Source: Mediterraneibacter catenae
Lineage (GTDB): Bacteria; Bacillota; Clostridia; Lachnospirales; Lachnospiraceae
Assembly (NCBI RefSeq): GCF_008691045.1
Contig: NZ_VMSO01000001.1
Span: 1-64,000 of the forward strand
DNA: 64,000 bases
Direction: 5' to 3'
Shown here: piece by piece, positions 1-8,988 of the stretch
Numbering within the stretch: the first letter of the stretch is position 1
Layout: the number at the start of each line of letters is the position of its first letter
Made by a program: the position numbers and the translations under genes
Notes under the pieces: model-generated
What the model saw: only the letters and a program-made list of their open reading frames with translations
Told to the model about the DNA's origin: nothing
Database searches by the model: none

Positions 1-83
1 CGTGGATGCGTGAATTGTCTGTGCTGTATCAATCTGTTTTGTGCTGTTTTTTAATTATGAGCCTGTACGATAAATCCGGAAGT

Positions 84-1076
84 TTAACGCTCCTCGCGGA
101 AGTAGTTAAGACCGCAGCTCTTGGGCTGTGCATGCTCTCTGCTCTCCCGCATGCTTGTCACGACAAGCACAACGATCGTTGCCACATACGGCAGCATATC
201 GTAGATCTGTGCCGGAAGTCCCGGGATATTGACATACATACGCATGATAGTCAGTCCGCCAAAGATAAGCGCCACGAGCATACCGCGTGCCGGACTCCAT
301 GTGGCGAAGATAACGAGAGCCACTGCGAGCCAGCCGTAACCGCTGACACAGTCGTGAACCCACACGCCGGACGTCGTTACCATGCTCATGTACATACCGC
401 CGATGCCACAGATTCCTCCGCCGATTACGGTCGCCAGATACTTATAGAGCGTGATATTAATTCCGGCCGCATCTGCCGTCGCCGGATCTTCGCCCACTGC
501 CCGCATGTTCAATCCTACTCGCGATCTGCTGAAGAACCATGCCATGATAATCGCCAATATAATCGCAAAGTATACAAGCCAGTTATACCGGAACAGAAGC
601 GGTCCCAGCACCGGTATATCTGACAATACCGGTATATCCAGCCCGGAAAATGCTTTCTTCGTCACATCTGTGACCGCCACATACCCGCCAGCCTGCTGCC
701 CGATATATTCTCCGAAGAAGTTACCGAAGCCGGTGCCGAAGATCGTCAGTGTAAGTCCGGTCACGTTCTGGTTCGCGCGCAGCGTGATCGTAAGGAAACT
801 GTAGATCAAAGCTCCTCCTGCCCCCGCGATAAAGGCTGTAACCAGAGCAATCCCTGCCGAAAGGACTCCGTTTGGATTTCCGCCTCCTGCGATCACTGCC
901 TGTTCATAGTAATAAGAACCGGCAAGCCCGGTGATAGCGCCCATAAACATCATACCTTCCACACCAAGGTTTAAGTTTCCCGATTTCTCAGTCAGGATCT
1001 CTCCGAGCGCACCAAGCAGGAGCGGTGTGCCTGCAAGCACTGCCGCAATAAATAATCTGTTTAATATATCAACCAT
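84..1076 (-). CDS. Nucleoside-type ABC transporter permease (NupQ/BMP family)
   Basis: This 330-residue inner-membrane protein is a permease of the carbohydrate/purine-uptake 2 type (RbsC-like fold). It is hydrophobic nearly throughout, with about 8-10 membrane segments. It carries the family's conserved region around GEILTEKSGNLNLGVEGMM near the N-terminus, which matches YufQ/NupQ of the Bacillus guanosine transporter. The ATG is preceded by AAGGAGG at good spacing, and its first 8 nt overlap the end of the upstream permease gene, so the two are translationally coupled. It is the last gene of the bmp operon visible here; the operon may continue beyond position 1. The substrate, purine nucleosides, is inferred from family and gene order. 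Confidence 0.9.
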   Translation of the reverse strand: MVDILNRLFIAAVLAGTPLLLGALGEILTEKSGNLNLGVEGMMFMGAITGLAGSYYYEQAVIAGGGNPNGVLSAGIALVTAFIAGAGGALIYSFLTITLRANQNVTGLTLTIFGTGFGNFFGEYIGQQAGGYVAVTDVTKKAFSGLDIPVLSDIPVLGPLLFRYNWLVYFAIILAIIMAWFFSRSRVGLNMRAVGEDPATADAAGINITLYKYLATVIGGGICGIGGMYMSMVTTSGVWVHDCVSGYGWLAVALVIFATWSPARGMLVALIFGGLTIMRMYVNIPGLPAQIYDMLPYVATIVVLVVTSMRESREHAQPKSCGLNYFREER

Positions 1077-2166
1077 GATGTTCCTCCTTTCCTCTCGGAA
1101 TCAGCTTATAAGTGATGAAAAACTCACATCCGAGCATGAAGAACAGTATAATACCAATAAGAAGATCTGATGCCGATGCCGGAATCTTGAACTGTGTCTG
1201 GATCGCATTAGCTCCTCTCTCAAGCATTGCGATAAATACAGAGACAACCAGCATACCAAAAGGATTCATCTTGGCCAGCCATGCCACTGTAATAGCAGTA
1301 AACCCAACTCCTCCGGCCGTGCCTTCATTAATCGTGTAATCCGCCCCTGCAAACTGGAGCATTCCGACCAGACCGCAGAGCGCGCCAGAAAGGAACATGG
1401 TCCGTCTGAACACCCGGCCCACATTGATCCCTGCATACCGTGCCGTGTTGTTACTCTCTCCTACAACTGCGATTTCGTACCCCTGCTTTGTCTTATTAAA
1501 ATAAATATAAGACAGCACAACGAGAACCAGCGCCAGTATCCAGCCCCAGTGGACTCCCAGGACTTTTGTAAGACGTGCCCCGGGTACAAGCATATCTATT
1601 TTCGGGTAACTGCTGCCTTCTGCTTTCCACGGACCGTTCATCAGATATTTGATAAATGCAAGGGCTATATAATTGAGCATCAGGGTAAACAGCGTCTCAT
1701 TTGTTCCCCATTTTGCTTTACATACAGCCGGAAGAAGTCCGTAGATCCCACCTGCCACAATTGCTGCCAGCATCATGAGCAGCACCAGTGGAAGCTTTGG
1801 AAAGATGTGCGCTGTAAAGAGTCCGAATGCGCCGGCTGCCACAGCACCGGCAAGAATCTGCCCTTCGCCGCCGATGTTCCAGAATTTCATCTTAAAGGCA
1901 AAAGAGATACCGATTGCCGTGATCAGAAGAGGTACTGCATTCTTGATTGTCTCATGGATAACCGTACTGGATCCCCACGCGCCTTTTACCATCGAAACAT
2001 ACACAGAGAACGGATTATGTCCCAGCATAAGGATTACGATTCCTCCTGTCACAAGCGAAAGGACGAATGCAGCCGCACGGATTCCCCACGCTTTTTTCTG
2101 TGACATCGTATCTCTTTTGACCATCCTGATCAGAGGTTCTTTTACCTGTGTGCTGTGTGAACTCAT
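1069..2166 (-). CDS. Nucleoside-type ABC transporter permease (NupP/BMP family)
   Basis: This 365-residue permease is the partner of the downstream permease. A basic cytosolic N-terminus of about 25 residues precedes around 9-10 hydrophobic segments. The region near FWNIGGEGQILAGA corresponds to the conserved loop of RbsC/NupP-type permeases. The ATG overlaps the stop codon of the ATPase gene in an ATGA arrangement and is preceded by GAGGAGG. The two permeases would form a heterodimer in the membrane, powered by the double ATPase encoded upstream. Family assignment is firm. Substrate (guanosine and other nucleosides) is an inference from homology to NupOPQ. Confidence 0.9.
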   Translation of the reverse strand: MSSHSTQVKEPLIRMVKRDTMSQKKAWGIRAAAFVLSLVTGGIVILMLGHNPFSVYVSMVKGAWGSSTVIHETIKNAVPLLITAIGISFAFKMKFWNIGGEGQILAGAVAAGAFGLFTAHIFPKLPLVLLMMLAAIVAGGIYGLLPAVCKAKWGTNETLFTLMLNYIALAFIKYLMNGPWKAEGSSYPKIDMLVPGARLTKVLGVHWGWILALVLVVLSYIYFNKTKQGYEIAVVGESNNTARYAGINVGRVFRRTMFLSGALCGLVGMLQFAGADYTINEGTAGGVGFTAITVAWLAKMNPFGMLVVSVFIAMLERGANAIQTQFKIPASASDLLIGIILFFMLGCEFFITYKLIPRGKEEHHG

Positions 2167-3734
2167 GCTGTCACCTCCTCTTTCTTATCTTCTGCAGACG
2201 AGTGCCCGGTATGGATCATCATCAGGCCGATGTCCTCTTTTGTCACCTTACGCGGATCTACGATGCCGCTCACTTTACCGCCGCACATGACCATGATACG
2301 GTCGGAAAGCTGCATCAGAACATCCAGGTCTTCTCCGATAAAGATGACCGCGACGCCTTTTTTCTTCTGCTCGTTGAGCAGATCGTAAATCCGATAGGAA
2401 GAATTGATATCCAGGCCGCGCACCGGATAAGCTACAATCAGCACGGAGGGCTGACAGGCAATCTCTCTTCCGAGAAGTACTTTCTGGACATTGCCTCCAG
2501 AGAGCCTGCCAACAGGGGTATCTACTCCCGGAGTCACGATCTCAAGCTCTTCGATCAGTTTCTCCGCCAGTTCTCTTGGGGTCTTTCTATCGACAAACAG
2601 CCCTTTATTAGACTTATAGCTCCTAAGCATTACATTGTCTGTCATATCCATATCCGCCACAAGTCCCATGCCGAGTCTGTCCTCCGGCACGAACGCCATG
2701 GATATTCCTTTTTTTACAATCTCATCCGGCTTTAGTCCAAGGATACGTTCCTGGACAGGAATGCCATTGTGATCTCCCAGATACAGCACAGATCCGCCAA
2801 TCGACGGATATAACCCTGCTATAATCTCGCACAGTTCCTTCTGTCCGCTTCCTGCGATTCCGGCGACACCCAGTATTTCGCCGCCGTATGCATCAAAAGA
2901 CACATTGTCAAGGGCTTTCACCCCGTCGCCGTTCAAACAGGTCAGATCAATTACCTGGAGCCGCTTTTCCCCGCGTTCCACCTGCGGCCGTCCAATTTCA
3001 AGACTGATCGGACGGCCTACCATCATTTCAGTAAGCTGAGCCTGATCTGTCTTGTCCGTATCCACAACACCGATGTATTCTCCTTTTCGCAGAATCGCGA
3101 CACGGTCAGAAATAGCGAGCACCTCATTGAGTTTGTGGGTAATGATAATAATGGATTTACCGTCTTTTTTCATATTCCGCAGCACAGCGAAGAGGCGGTC
3201 CGTCTCCTGTGGCGTCAATACCGCCGTGGGCTCATCCAGAATCAGGATATCTGCTCCTTTATACAATACTTTCAGGATTTCCACTGTCTGTTTTTCCGAG
3301 ACAGACATATTATAGACTTTTTTTCCAGGATCGATCTCAAAACCATAACGTTTTGCAAGTTCCGCCACCTTTTTATTGATCTCTTTCCTGTTTACTGTCG
3401 CTTTTCCTTTCAGCCCCAGTACAATATTTTCCGCCGCCGTCAGCACATCTACCAGCTTGAAATGCTGGTGGATCATGCCGATTCCGAGAGCGAATGAATC
3501 TTTCGGGGACCGGATCGTGACTTCTTTTCCTTTCACATAGATTTCTCCGTGATCCGGAAAATAAATGCCGGACAGCATATTCATCAGCGTAGTCTTTCCA
3601 CTTCCATTTTCTCCGAGGAGAGCGAGGATCTCTCCTGTCTTCAGCTCCAGATTCACATCTTTGTTGGCGATAACTTTACCAAACGTCTTCGTCACATGAT
3701 GCATCTTCACTGCATACTCTGCTGTTCCTCCCAA
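2163..3734 (-). CDS. Nucleoside-type ABC transporter ATP-binding protein (two ATPase domains)
   Basis: This 523-residue cytosolic ATPase has two fused nucleotide-binding domains, as in RbsA/NupO. The first carries Walker A GENGSGKTT and Walker B ILILDEPTAVL with a degenerate signature (MSVSEKQ). The second has the usual weakened loop GIAGSGQKEL with a proper signature LSGGNVQK. The start is TTG, preceded by a purine-rich AAGGAAGGTGAGG. The residues after it (EYAVKM before the first beta strand) resemble the usual family start, so I prefer it to the ATG 30 nt later. It sits downstream of the lipoprotein gene, with a hairpin between, and overlaps the next permease by 4 nt. Confidence 0.92.
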   Translation of the reverse strand: MGGTAEYAVKMHHVTKTFGKVIANKDVNLELKTGEILALLGENGSGKTTLMNMLSGIYFPDHGEIYVKGKEVTIRSPKDSFALGIGMIHQHFKLVDVLTAAENIVLGLKGKATVNRKEINKKVAELAKRYGFEIDPGKKVYNMSVSEKQTVEILKVLYKGADILILDEPTAVLTPQETDRLFAVLRNMKKDGKSIIIITHKLNEVLAISDRVAILRKGEYIGVVDTDKTDQAQLTEMMVGRPISLEIGRPQVERGEKRLQVIDLTCLNGDGVKALDNVSFDAYGGEILGVAGIAGSGQKELCEIIAGLYPSIGGSVLYLGDHNGIPVQERILGLKPDEIVKKGISMAFVPEDRLGMGLVADMDMTDNVMLRSYKSNKGLFVDRKTPRELAEKLIEELEIVTPGVDTPVGRLSGGNVQKVLLGREIACQPSVLIVAYPVRGLDINSSYRIYDLLNEQKKKGVAVIFIGEDLDVLMQLSDRIMVMCGGKVSGIVDPRKVTKEDIGLMMIHTGHSSAEDKKEEVTA

Positions 3735-3822
3735 AACCTCACCTTCCTTCTTTTTTCTTGTATGTATTCTACACAGTTCTTCTTTTTGCCAGGTATCCTG
3801 AACCGCATATCAGAAGTACCGT

Positions 3823-3864
3823 GATACAAACAAAGCCGTCCTAAGACGGCTCTGTATTTGTATC
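3823..3864 (-). terminator. Hairpin between bmp lipoprotein gene and ABC genes
   Basis: A perfect 7-bp GC-rich stem (AGCCGTC / GACGGCT, loop TTAG) sits inside an outer inverted repeat GATACAAA / TTTGTATC. On the minus strand the inner stem is followed by TTTGTTTG. It lies about 30 nt after the lipoprotein stop codon and about 90 nt before the ATPase gene. It probably acts as a partial terminator or 3'-end stabiliser, giving more lipoprotein than transporter transcript. Confidence 0.7.
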
Positions 3865-3895
3865 TTCTTCAAATCTGTTAAAAATATTATTTCAA

Positions 3896-5068
3896 TTACT
3901 CAACAACATTGCATCCGTCTACAATGTACAGCCATGACGGAGCAGATGCCTCTTCCTGCTCATGATAGTATTCACCTTCAGCGACTTCATACTCTTCACC
4001 CTCCGGACTCACACCTTTGAGTGGTCCTTCAAACACATGAAGATCTCCGGATATCAGCTTTTCTTTAGCTGCATCGATAGCTTCCTGTGTTCCCTCTGCC
4101 GCAATATCCGTATTCAGAGGTGACAGATAAACTGCATCGTCTGCAAGACCTTTGCACCAGTCAACCGGAATTTCCTCGCCATTGATCACAGCCTGTACAG
4201 CTTCTGTCACATAGATACCCCAGTCAATACGCGGGGAAATCAATGAAGCATTCGGAGCTGCCTCAATCATGTCATTGTTGTAACCCACCTGCCATACACC
4301 GTTATCCTCTGCTGTAGTAGCCGGAGCCGTGGAATCAGAGTGCTGTGAGATCACGTCGCATCCGCGATCGATCAGAGCCTGTGCCACCTGGGATTCAACA
4401 GTCGGATCGTTCCAGGAATTTGTATACATAATATCCATTGTCACATCCGGATTTACGCTCTTCGCGCCCAGATAGAATGCCGTATATCCACTGATAACCT
4501 CTGCGAACGGGTATGCCGCGACATAGCCGAGCTTGTTCGACTCTGTCTTCATGCCTGCAGCGATACCTGCCAGATAACGTCCCTCATAGATGGATGCGAA
4601 ATAGTTATGGAAGTTATCCAAACCAGAATCAGCTGCCTGATATCCCGTCGCATGGCAGAACTCCACATCCGGATATTCTGCTGCAACTTCCTTCACATAA
4701 TCCTCGAATCCAAAACTTGTCGCGAAGATGATGTTACATCCTGCATCCACAAGCTCTCTGAGCGCTGTATCACACTCAGCATCCTCAGGTACATTGTATT
4801 TATTGATGATCTGGTCATCACTTAAACCAAGAGTCTCCTGCATCTCCTGTGTTCCCAGATCCTGATTGTATGTGTAACCCATATCACTGGGATCTGATAT
4901 GTGCACAAATCCTACTTTAATCTCATCTGCCGGAATCCCTTCAGATGATGTAGAAGAGGAACTGTCCTCCTCATTTCCGCCGGTTTCTGCTGCCGGAGCT
5001 CCGCACCCCGCAATCAGGGTGACTGCCATAGCCGCACACAATAATACACTGATGATCTTCTTTTTCAT
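3896..5068 (-). CDS. BMP-family substrate-binding lipoprotein
   Basis: This is a 390-residue extracellular substrate-binding lipoprotein of the basic membrane protein (BmpA/NupN/PnrA) family. It delivers purine nucleosides to the permease-ATPase genes downstream. The N-terminus has a lysine-rich start, a hydrophobic stretch and lipobox LIAGC, followed by a Ser/Glu-rich linker and the periplasmic-binding domain beginning around KVGFVHISDPSDMGY. The ATG at 5068 is chosen because AGGAGG lies 8 nt upstream and the signal peptide begins there. An in-frame upstream extension would add 17 charged residues before the signal peptide. A strong promoter lies about 120 nt upstream and a hairpin follows the gene. 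Confidence 0.93.
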   Translation of the reverse strand: MKKKIISVLLCAAMAVTLIAGCGAPAAETGGNEEDSSSSTSSEGIPADEIKVGFVHISDPSDMGYTYNQDLGTQEMQETLGLSDDQIINKYNVPEDAECDTALRELVDAGCNIIFATSFGFEDYVKEVAAEYPDVEFCHATGYQAADSGLDNFHNYFASIYEGRYLAGIAAGMKTESNKLGYVAAYPFAEVISGYTAFYLGAKSVNPDVTMDIMYTNSWNDPTVESQVAQALIDRGCDVISQHSDSTAPATTAEDNGVWQVGYNNDMIEAAPNASLISPRIDWGIYVTEAVQAVINGEEIPVDWCKGLADDAVYLSPLNTDIAAEGTQEAIDAAKEKLISGDLHVFEGPLKGVSPEGEEYEVAEGEYYHEQEEASAPSWLYIVDGCNVVE

Positions 5069-5138
5069 ACTTGTCCTCCTTTTTTTCCTGCCGTTCCGGC
5101 CGGCTTGTCGCCGGAACAATGCCAGTCTGTTAAAAAAT

Positions 5139-5179
5139 GCTATCCTTTTTAAGAAAATGTGTTCTTTTTTCAGGATAGC
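5139..5179 (-). other. Inverted repeat in the bmp operon leader
   Basis: GCTATCCT and AGGATAGC form an 8-bp stem in the untranslated leader between the promoter and the lipoprotein start, with an inner AAGAA/TTCTT pairing. It could be an operator or an mRNA hairpin. It does not resemble a purine riboswitch. Confidence 0.45.
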
Positions 5180-5188
5180 TACGCTTTC

Positions 5189-5217
5189 ATTCTACCCTCT
5201 GACGAACTAGAAGTCAA
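5189..5217 (-). promoter_or_regulatory. Promoter of the bmp (nucleoside ABC) operon
   Basis: On the minus strand, TTGACT is followed by a 17-nt spacer and TAGAAT, a near-consensus sigma-A promoter. It lies about 120 nt upstream of the lipoprotein start. Confidence 0.75.
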
Positions 5218-5278
5218 TAATCCATGAACAAACTGTTAAAAATCTATAAAACTGCAGTCAGGTTTGAACAGCAGCAAA

Positions 5279-5311
5279 CTGCCCGGCAACTTTTAGAAAG
5301 TCACCGGGCAG
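5279..5311 (-). terminator. Terminator of the csoR-copA operon
   Basis: The stem CTGCCCGG...CCGGGCAG with an inner ACTTT/AAAGT pairing lies just past the copA stop codon. On the minus strand it is followed by TTTGCTGCTGTT. The U-tract is imperfect, but position and stem stability fit an intrinsic terminator. Confidence 0.7.
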
Positions 5312-5342
5312 CCGAAAAATTATCAGGCGGAATAAGAACTCC

Positions 5343-5552
5343 TTATTCGATTCCCAACACTTTGTAATCCTGATCTTCCACCGTCTTTTTGAGCACATCA
5401 TCCGCAATCTCCGCATTCAGCGTAACTATCGCTGTTCCTGCCTCGTGGCTTACTTCCGCTGCATCCACTTCCGGAAGCGCCTCCAGGACTTTCTTCACTC
5501 TCGCCTCGCAGTGCCCGCACATCATACCCTCGATCTTCATTGTCTTTGTCAT
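5343..5552 (-). CDS. Possible internal-start CopZ copper chaperone (nested in copA)
   Basis: Within the copA frame, an ATG at 5552 is preceded by AGGAGG with an 8-nt spacer (positions 5561-5566), an optimal ribosome site. Translation from it would give a free 69-residue CopZ-type chaperone with the single metal site MxCxxC (MCGHC). Copper chaperone and pump would then come from one gene, analogous in outcome to the frameshift-made CopZ of E. coli copA. The site and domain boundary are seen directly; use of the start is inference. The SD codons also encode the KKEE linker, so a fortuitous match is possible. Confidence 0.6.
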   Translation of the reverse strand: MTKTMKIEGMMCGHCEARVKKVLEALPEVDAAEVSHEAGTAIVTLNAEIADDVLKKTVEDQDYKVLGIE

Positions 5553-7880
5553 TGTTGTTTCCTCCTTCTTTCTCTTGACTTTTATTTTCTTATCTCTGCT
5601 GGCGTCATACATTTTAAACCAGTTGAGCCTAAGTGCATTGCTCACCACACAAAAACTGGAGAGACTCATTGCTGCCGCTCCGAACATAGGATTCAGCTGC
5701 CATCCAAATACTGGTATCCATACACCTGCTGCCAGTGGAATACCGATCACGTTATAGAAAAATGCCCAGAACAGATTCTGATGGATATTCCTCAGCGTTG
5801 CACGGCTCATCCGAATTGCCGCAGGCACATCGCTCAACCGGCTCTTCATGAGCACTACATCAGCGGCGTCGATCGCTATATCAGTACCTGCGCCGATGGC
5901 AATGCCCATATCCGCCCTTGTAAGTGCCGGAGCATCATTGATACCGTCGCCAACCATGGCGACTTTCCCTTTTCGTTTCAGTGATCGGATCACACTCTCC
6001 TTGCCTTCCGGCAGGACGCCGGCGATCACTTCGTCTACACCGGCCTGGGCCCCTATAGCCTTTGCCGTACGCTCATTGTCACCCGTGAGCATAACAACAT
6101 GGATTCCCATATTCTGCAATTCCTTTACAGCCTGCGGGCTGTCTTCCTTGATCACATCTGCAACCGCAATAATGCCGGCAAGCTTTCCATTTCTGCTGAA
6201 GAACAGCGGTGTCTTTCCCTGTTCTGCAAGCTCTTCTGCCTTTTGTCTGGTCTCACCGGAGATCTCTGCATTCCGGATAATAAACTTGAGATTTCCTCCG
6301 CAGACTGTCTCTCCGCCGATGTTTCCTGACAGGCCGTTCCCCGCAACCGCCCGGAAGTCCTCGGCCTCCGTTTTATTGTCCACGCCTTTTTCCTCCGCCT
6401 TTGCAAGGATAGCTCGTGCCAGCGGATGCTCACTTTTCTTCTCCAAAGTATATGCCAGGCTCAAAAGTTCTTCCTCAGTCACTCCCTCAGCCGGGATCAT
6501 ATCCGTCACTTTCGGTTCGCCGCTTGTGATCGTTCCGGTCTTATCCAGCGCAACGATCTGTGTCTTGCCCGTCTCTTCCAGCGAGACGGCTGTCTTGAAC
6601 ATAATACCGTTTTTCGCTCCCATACCGTTTCCGACCATGATCGCCACAGGGGTTGCAAGCCCGAGTGCACACGGGCAGCTGATAACAAGCACGGAGATTC
6701 CTCTCGCAAGCGCAAATCCGACCGTCTGTCCCGCGATCAGCCATACGATGATCGTTATCAGGGCGATAGCGATCACTGCCGGAACAAAGACGCCGGATAC
6801 CCTGTCAGCCACCTTTGCGATCGGCGCTTTCGTCGCCGCAGCATCGCTTACCATCTGGATAATCTGGGAGAGAGTCGTATCTTCCCCGACACGTGTCGCC
6901 TCGCAGCGCAGAAAACCGGACTGGTTGAGAGTGGCTGCCGAGACAGCGTCGCCTTTCTTTTTATCCACCGGAATACTCTCTCCTGTCAATGCGGATTCGT
7001 TCACCGCACTGTTTCCCTCGACCACGATCCCGTCCACCGGGATATTCTCCCCCGGTCTTACAACAAAGATATCACCTTTTCTCACCTGATCGATGGGTAC
7101 TTCTTCTTCCACACCATTTCTCATTACTATGGCTGTCTTCGGCGCAAGCTTCATCAGACTCTTCAGGGCGTCTGTCGTCCTTCCTTTGGATCTTGCCTCG
7201 AGCATCTTTCCGACCGTGATCAGCGTCAGGATCATGGCCGCTGACTCGAAATAAAACTCATGCATAAAGGACATCACCCCTGCAGTATCCCCCCGCAGCT
7301 GCGCATCTGTCATGGCAAAGAGTGCGTAAAGACTGTATCCATAAGAAGCTCCCGCACCGAGAGCAACCAGGGTATCCATGTTGGGCGCCCTGTGGATCAG
7401 GCCTCTAAAGCCGCTGATAAAGAACTTCTGGTTGATCACCATGACTGCCGTAGTCAGCAGGAGCTGTATCAGCCCTATCGCCACATGATTTTCTTCAAGG
7501 AAAGACGGCACCGGCCAGTTCCACATCATGTGCCCCATGGAGAAATACATCAGCGGGATCAGGAAACACAAAGATGCGATCAGTCTCCGCTTCATCTTCG
7601 GCGTTTCCTTATCTTTTAAAGAGTCCTCTGCCTCTGCCATGGACATTCCGGCGCTTCCGGTCTTCCCGACGCCGTGAGCTGCTCCTTTTTCCGATGCCCC
7701 GTATCCCGCCTCCTCTACGGCTGCTATAATATCAGCCGGCGAGGCGCTTCCTTCGACTCCCATAGAGTTCGTCAGAAGGCTTACGGAACAGGATGTAACG
7801 CCCGGAACTTTCGAGACAGCTTTCTCGACACGGGCACTGCACGCAGCACAGCTCATCCCCGTCACATTGTATTGTTCCAT
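5343..7880 (-). CDS. copA: Copper-exporting P1B-type ATPase CopA with C-terminal CopZ-like domain
   Basis: This 845-residue membrane pump exports Cu(I) by ATP hydrolysis. It has an N-terminal heavy-metal-associated domain ([13 protein letters not shown], cysteines 11 and 14), eight expected membrane segments, an actuator loop TGES, the metal-site CPC in [11 protein letters not shown], the phosphorylation motif DKTGT, the SEHPLA histidine, GDGINDAP, and the C-terminal MSLSS metal-site motif. Unusually, a Lys/Arg/Glu-rich linker then leads to a second complete HMA domain (residues about 777-845, [11 protein letters not shown]), which looks like a fused CopZ chaperone. The ATG at 7880 has AGGAGG upstream. 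It lies 64 nt after csoR, and CsoR derepression by copper is expected. Confidence 0.96.
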   Translation of the reverse strand: MEQYNVTGMSCAACSARVEKAVSKVPGVTSCSVSLLTNSMGVEGSASPADIIAAVEEAGYGASEKGAAHGVGKTGSAGMSMAEAEDSLKDKETPKMKRRLIASLCFLIPLMYFSMGHMMWNWPVPSFLEENHVAIGLIQLLLTTAVMVINQKFFISGFRGLIHRAPNMDTLVALGAGASYGYSLYALFAMTDAQLRGDTAGVMSFMHEFYFESAAMILTLITVGKMLEARSKGRTTDALKSLMKLAPKTAIVMRNGVEEEVPIDQVRKGDIFVVRPGENIPVDGIVVEGNSAVNESALTGESIPVDKKKGDAVSAATLNQSGFLRCEATRVGEDTTLSQIIQMVSDAAATKAPIAKVADRVSGVFVPAVIAIALITIIVWLIAGQTVGFALARGISVLVISCPCALGLATPVAIMVGNGMGAKNGIMFKTAVSLEETGKTQIVALDKTGTITSGEPKVTDMIPAEGVTEEELLSLAYTLEKKSEHPLARAILAKAEEKGVDNKTEAEDFRAVAGNGLSGNIGGETVCGGNLKFIIRNAEISGETRQKAEELAEQGKTPLFFSRNGKLAGIIAVADVIKEDSPQAVKELQNMGIHVVMLTGDNERTAKAIGAQAGVDEVIAGVLPEGKESVIRSLKRKGKVAMVGDGINDAPALTRADMGIAIGAGTDIAIDAADVVLMKSRLSDVPAAIRMSRATLRNIHQNLFWAFFYNVIGIPLAAGVWIPVFGWQLNPMFGAAAMSLSSFCVVSNALRLNWFKMYDASRDKKIKVKRKKEETTMTKTMKIEGMMCGHCEARVKKVLEALPEVDAAEVSHEAGTAIVTLNAEIADDVLKKTVEDQDYKVLGIE

Positions 7881-7944
7881 ACCTAATCCTCCTTTACTCC
7901 GCTGCTGTTCACATCTGACCTCCGCCCGCATGCGAACAGCGGCT

Positions 7945-8259
7945 TTATTTCATCAGTTTCTGCAGGACAAGAACAAGTTCATCTATCGTCTCTTCTTTGC
8001 CCTCGCGTATATCCTCCGCCACACAGGAACGGATATGCTCCGCCAGAAGCACTTTGTTAAAGCTGTTGAGAGCCGCGTTGACCGCCGATACCTGGATCAG
8101 GATATCCGGACAGTACACGTCGTTCTCCACCATTTTTTTGATTCCTCTGACCTGCCCCTCAATACGGCTTAAGCGGTTGAGCATATCTCGCCTCTCCTTC
8201 TCGGAGCGTTCCTTCGTTTTATATTTGCACGCAGGACAGACTTTATTCGTTTCTCCCAT
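7945..8259 (-). CDS. csoR: CsoR-family copper-sensing repressor
   Basis: This 104-residue all-helical DNA-binding repressor of the CsoR/RcnR (DUF156) family has the Cu(I)-binding triad: Cys50 (VYCPDIL), His75 and Cys79 (AEHIRSC). That pattern marks a copper rather than nickel or formaldehyde sensor. An additional N-terminal CxxC (CPAC, residues 8-11) is present. The start at 8259 is chosen over an upstream in-frame ATG because AAGGAG precedes it and the extra residues are not family-like. It is the first gene of the csoR-copA operon and represses its own promoter, which contains two matching palindromes. Confidence 0.93.
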   Translation of the reverse strand: MGETNKVCPACKYKTKERSEKERRDMLNRLSRIEGQVRGIKKMVENDVYCPDILIQVSAVNAALNSFNKVLLAEHIRSCVAEDIREGKEETIDELVLVLQKLMK

Positions 8260-8343
8260 ATAAACTCTTCTCCTTCCTGTCATTTTTTCAGTTTTGCATC
8301 ATGCGGCCTGCAAAATCAGGTTCACTTCTGCTATAAAATCAAA

Positions 8344-8356
8344 ACCCCTGAGGGGT
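8344..8356. promoter_or_regulatory. CsoR operator, proximal
   Basis: ACCCCTGAGGGGT is a perfect G/C palindrome resembling known CsoR operators. It lies downstream of the -10 box, where a bound repressor would block elongation or help looping with the second site. Confidence 0.75.
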
Positions 8357-8373
8357 ATCTCTCTTACAAGGAG

Positions 8374-8402
8374 AGTATATACCCTTCAGGGGTATTATGC
8401 AA
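8374..8402 (-). promoter_or_regulatory. csoR-copA promoter
   Basis: On the minus strand, TTGCAT is followed by a 17-nt spacer and TATACT. The spacer consists almost entirely of the CsoR palindrome, so repressor and RNA polymerase would compete directly for the site. Confidence 0.8.
8379..8395. promoter_or_regulatory. CsoR operator, between -35 and -10
   Basis: ATACCC-N5-GGGTAT is a near-perfect palindrome lying almost exactly in the promoter spacer (one base reaches into the -10 box). It is centred about 37 bp from the second GC palindrome at 8344-8356. Confidence 0.8.
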
Positions 8403-8419
8403 GCATAAATTAAAACTTT

Positions 8420-8767
8420 TTACAAATTTTCTTCCCATTCTTTCTCGCGGAAGCCTACCAGTACCTTATCCCCGCTGACCAGAATCGGACGCTTTACAAG
8501 CATCCCGTCCGTAGAAAGCAGGCTGAGCTGCTCTTCTTCGCTCATTTTCGGAAGTTTATCTTTTAACTTCATTTCTTTGTAAAGGTTTCCACTTGTATTG
8601 AAGAATTTTTTCAACGGCAGAGAGCTCTTTGTCCACCACTCTCTCAGCTCATCCGCAGTCGGATTCTCAGTCTTGATATCTCTGAGCTCATATTCCATTC
8701 CCTTTTCTTCAAGCCATTTCTTTGCTTTCATACATGTGCTGCATTTCGGATAACATACAAATAACAT
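8420..8767 (-). CDS. ArsC/Spx-family thioredoxin-fold protein
   Basis: This 115-residue cytosolic protein has a thioredoxin fold of the ArsC/Spx/YffB group. The redox motif CSTC sits near the N-terminus (YPKCSTCMKAKKWL), followed by the family's conserved RDIK and the C-terminal RPILV segment (VKRPILVSGDKVLVGF). The resolving-Cys layout fits Spx/YusI-like proteins rather than a proven arsenate reductase. No other arsenic genes are nearby. The ATG is preceded by AGAAGGG. It is transcribed divergently from the flavodiiron gene, so a role in thiol or oxidative stress is plausible but unproven. Confidence 0.85.
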   Translation of the reverse strand: MLFVCYPKCSTCMKAKKWLEEKGMEYELRDIKTENPTADELREWWTKSSLPLKKFFNTSGNLYKEMKLKDKLPKMSEEEQLSLLSTDGMLVKRPILVSGDKVLVGFREKEWEENL

Positions 8768-8893
8768 CTTATCTCGCCCTTCTTTCTATTATATATGCGG
8801 TTACTTTTCTGCCCCGCTTCCATCCGTCCGCTCTGTACGGACAGGACTGTATTCCCATCATAACAGCTCTTTGTATGAAAATAAATATGCGTA

Positions 8894-8921
8894 TTGCTAA
8901 TTTTAGCTTTTATGGTAGAAT
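8894..8921 (+). promoter_or_regulatory. Promoter of the flavodiiron gene
   Basis: TTGCTA, a 16-nt spacer and TAGAAT, about 70 nt upstream of the start codon, which has its own AAGGAGGA site. Confidence 0.6.
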
Positions 8922-8988
8922 AGAGTCGTTGATATTTGTTTATTCATTCACAATCTTATGATCACACTTTATAAGGAGGAATTTTTTC

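Noticed and set aside
5069-5260. Possible purine riboswitch ahead of the nucleoside ABC operon
   Set aside because: The leader has only one simple inverted repeat; the conserved three-way-junction loops of purine riboswitches are not visible.
5848-7089. Long open frame (over 400 codons) antisense to copA
   Set aside because: It lies wholly inside a well-supported gene, is Ser/Pro/Ala-biased as antisense shadows are, and has no ribosome site or family resemblance.
8420-8767. Arsenate reductase as firm function for the ArsC-like protein
   Set aside because: The CSTC redox pair and lack of arsenic genes fit the Spx/YffB group better; kept as a family-level call.
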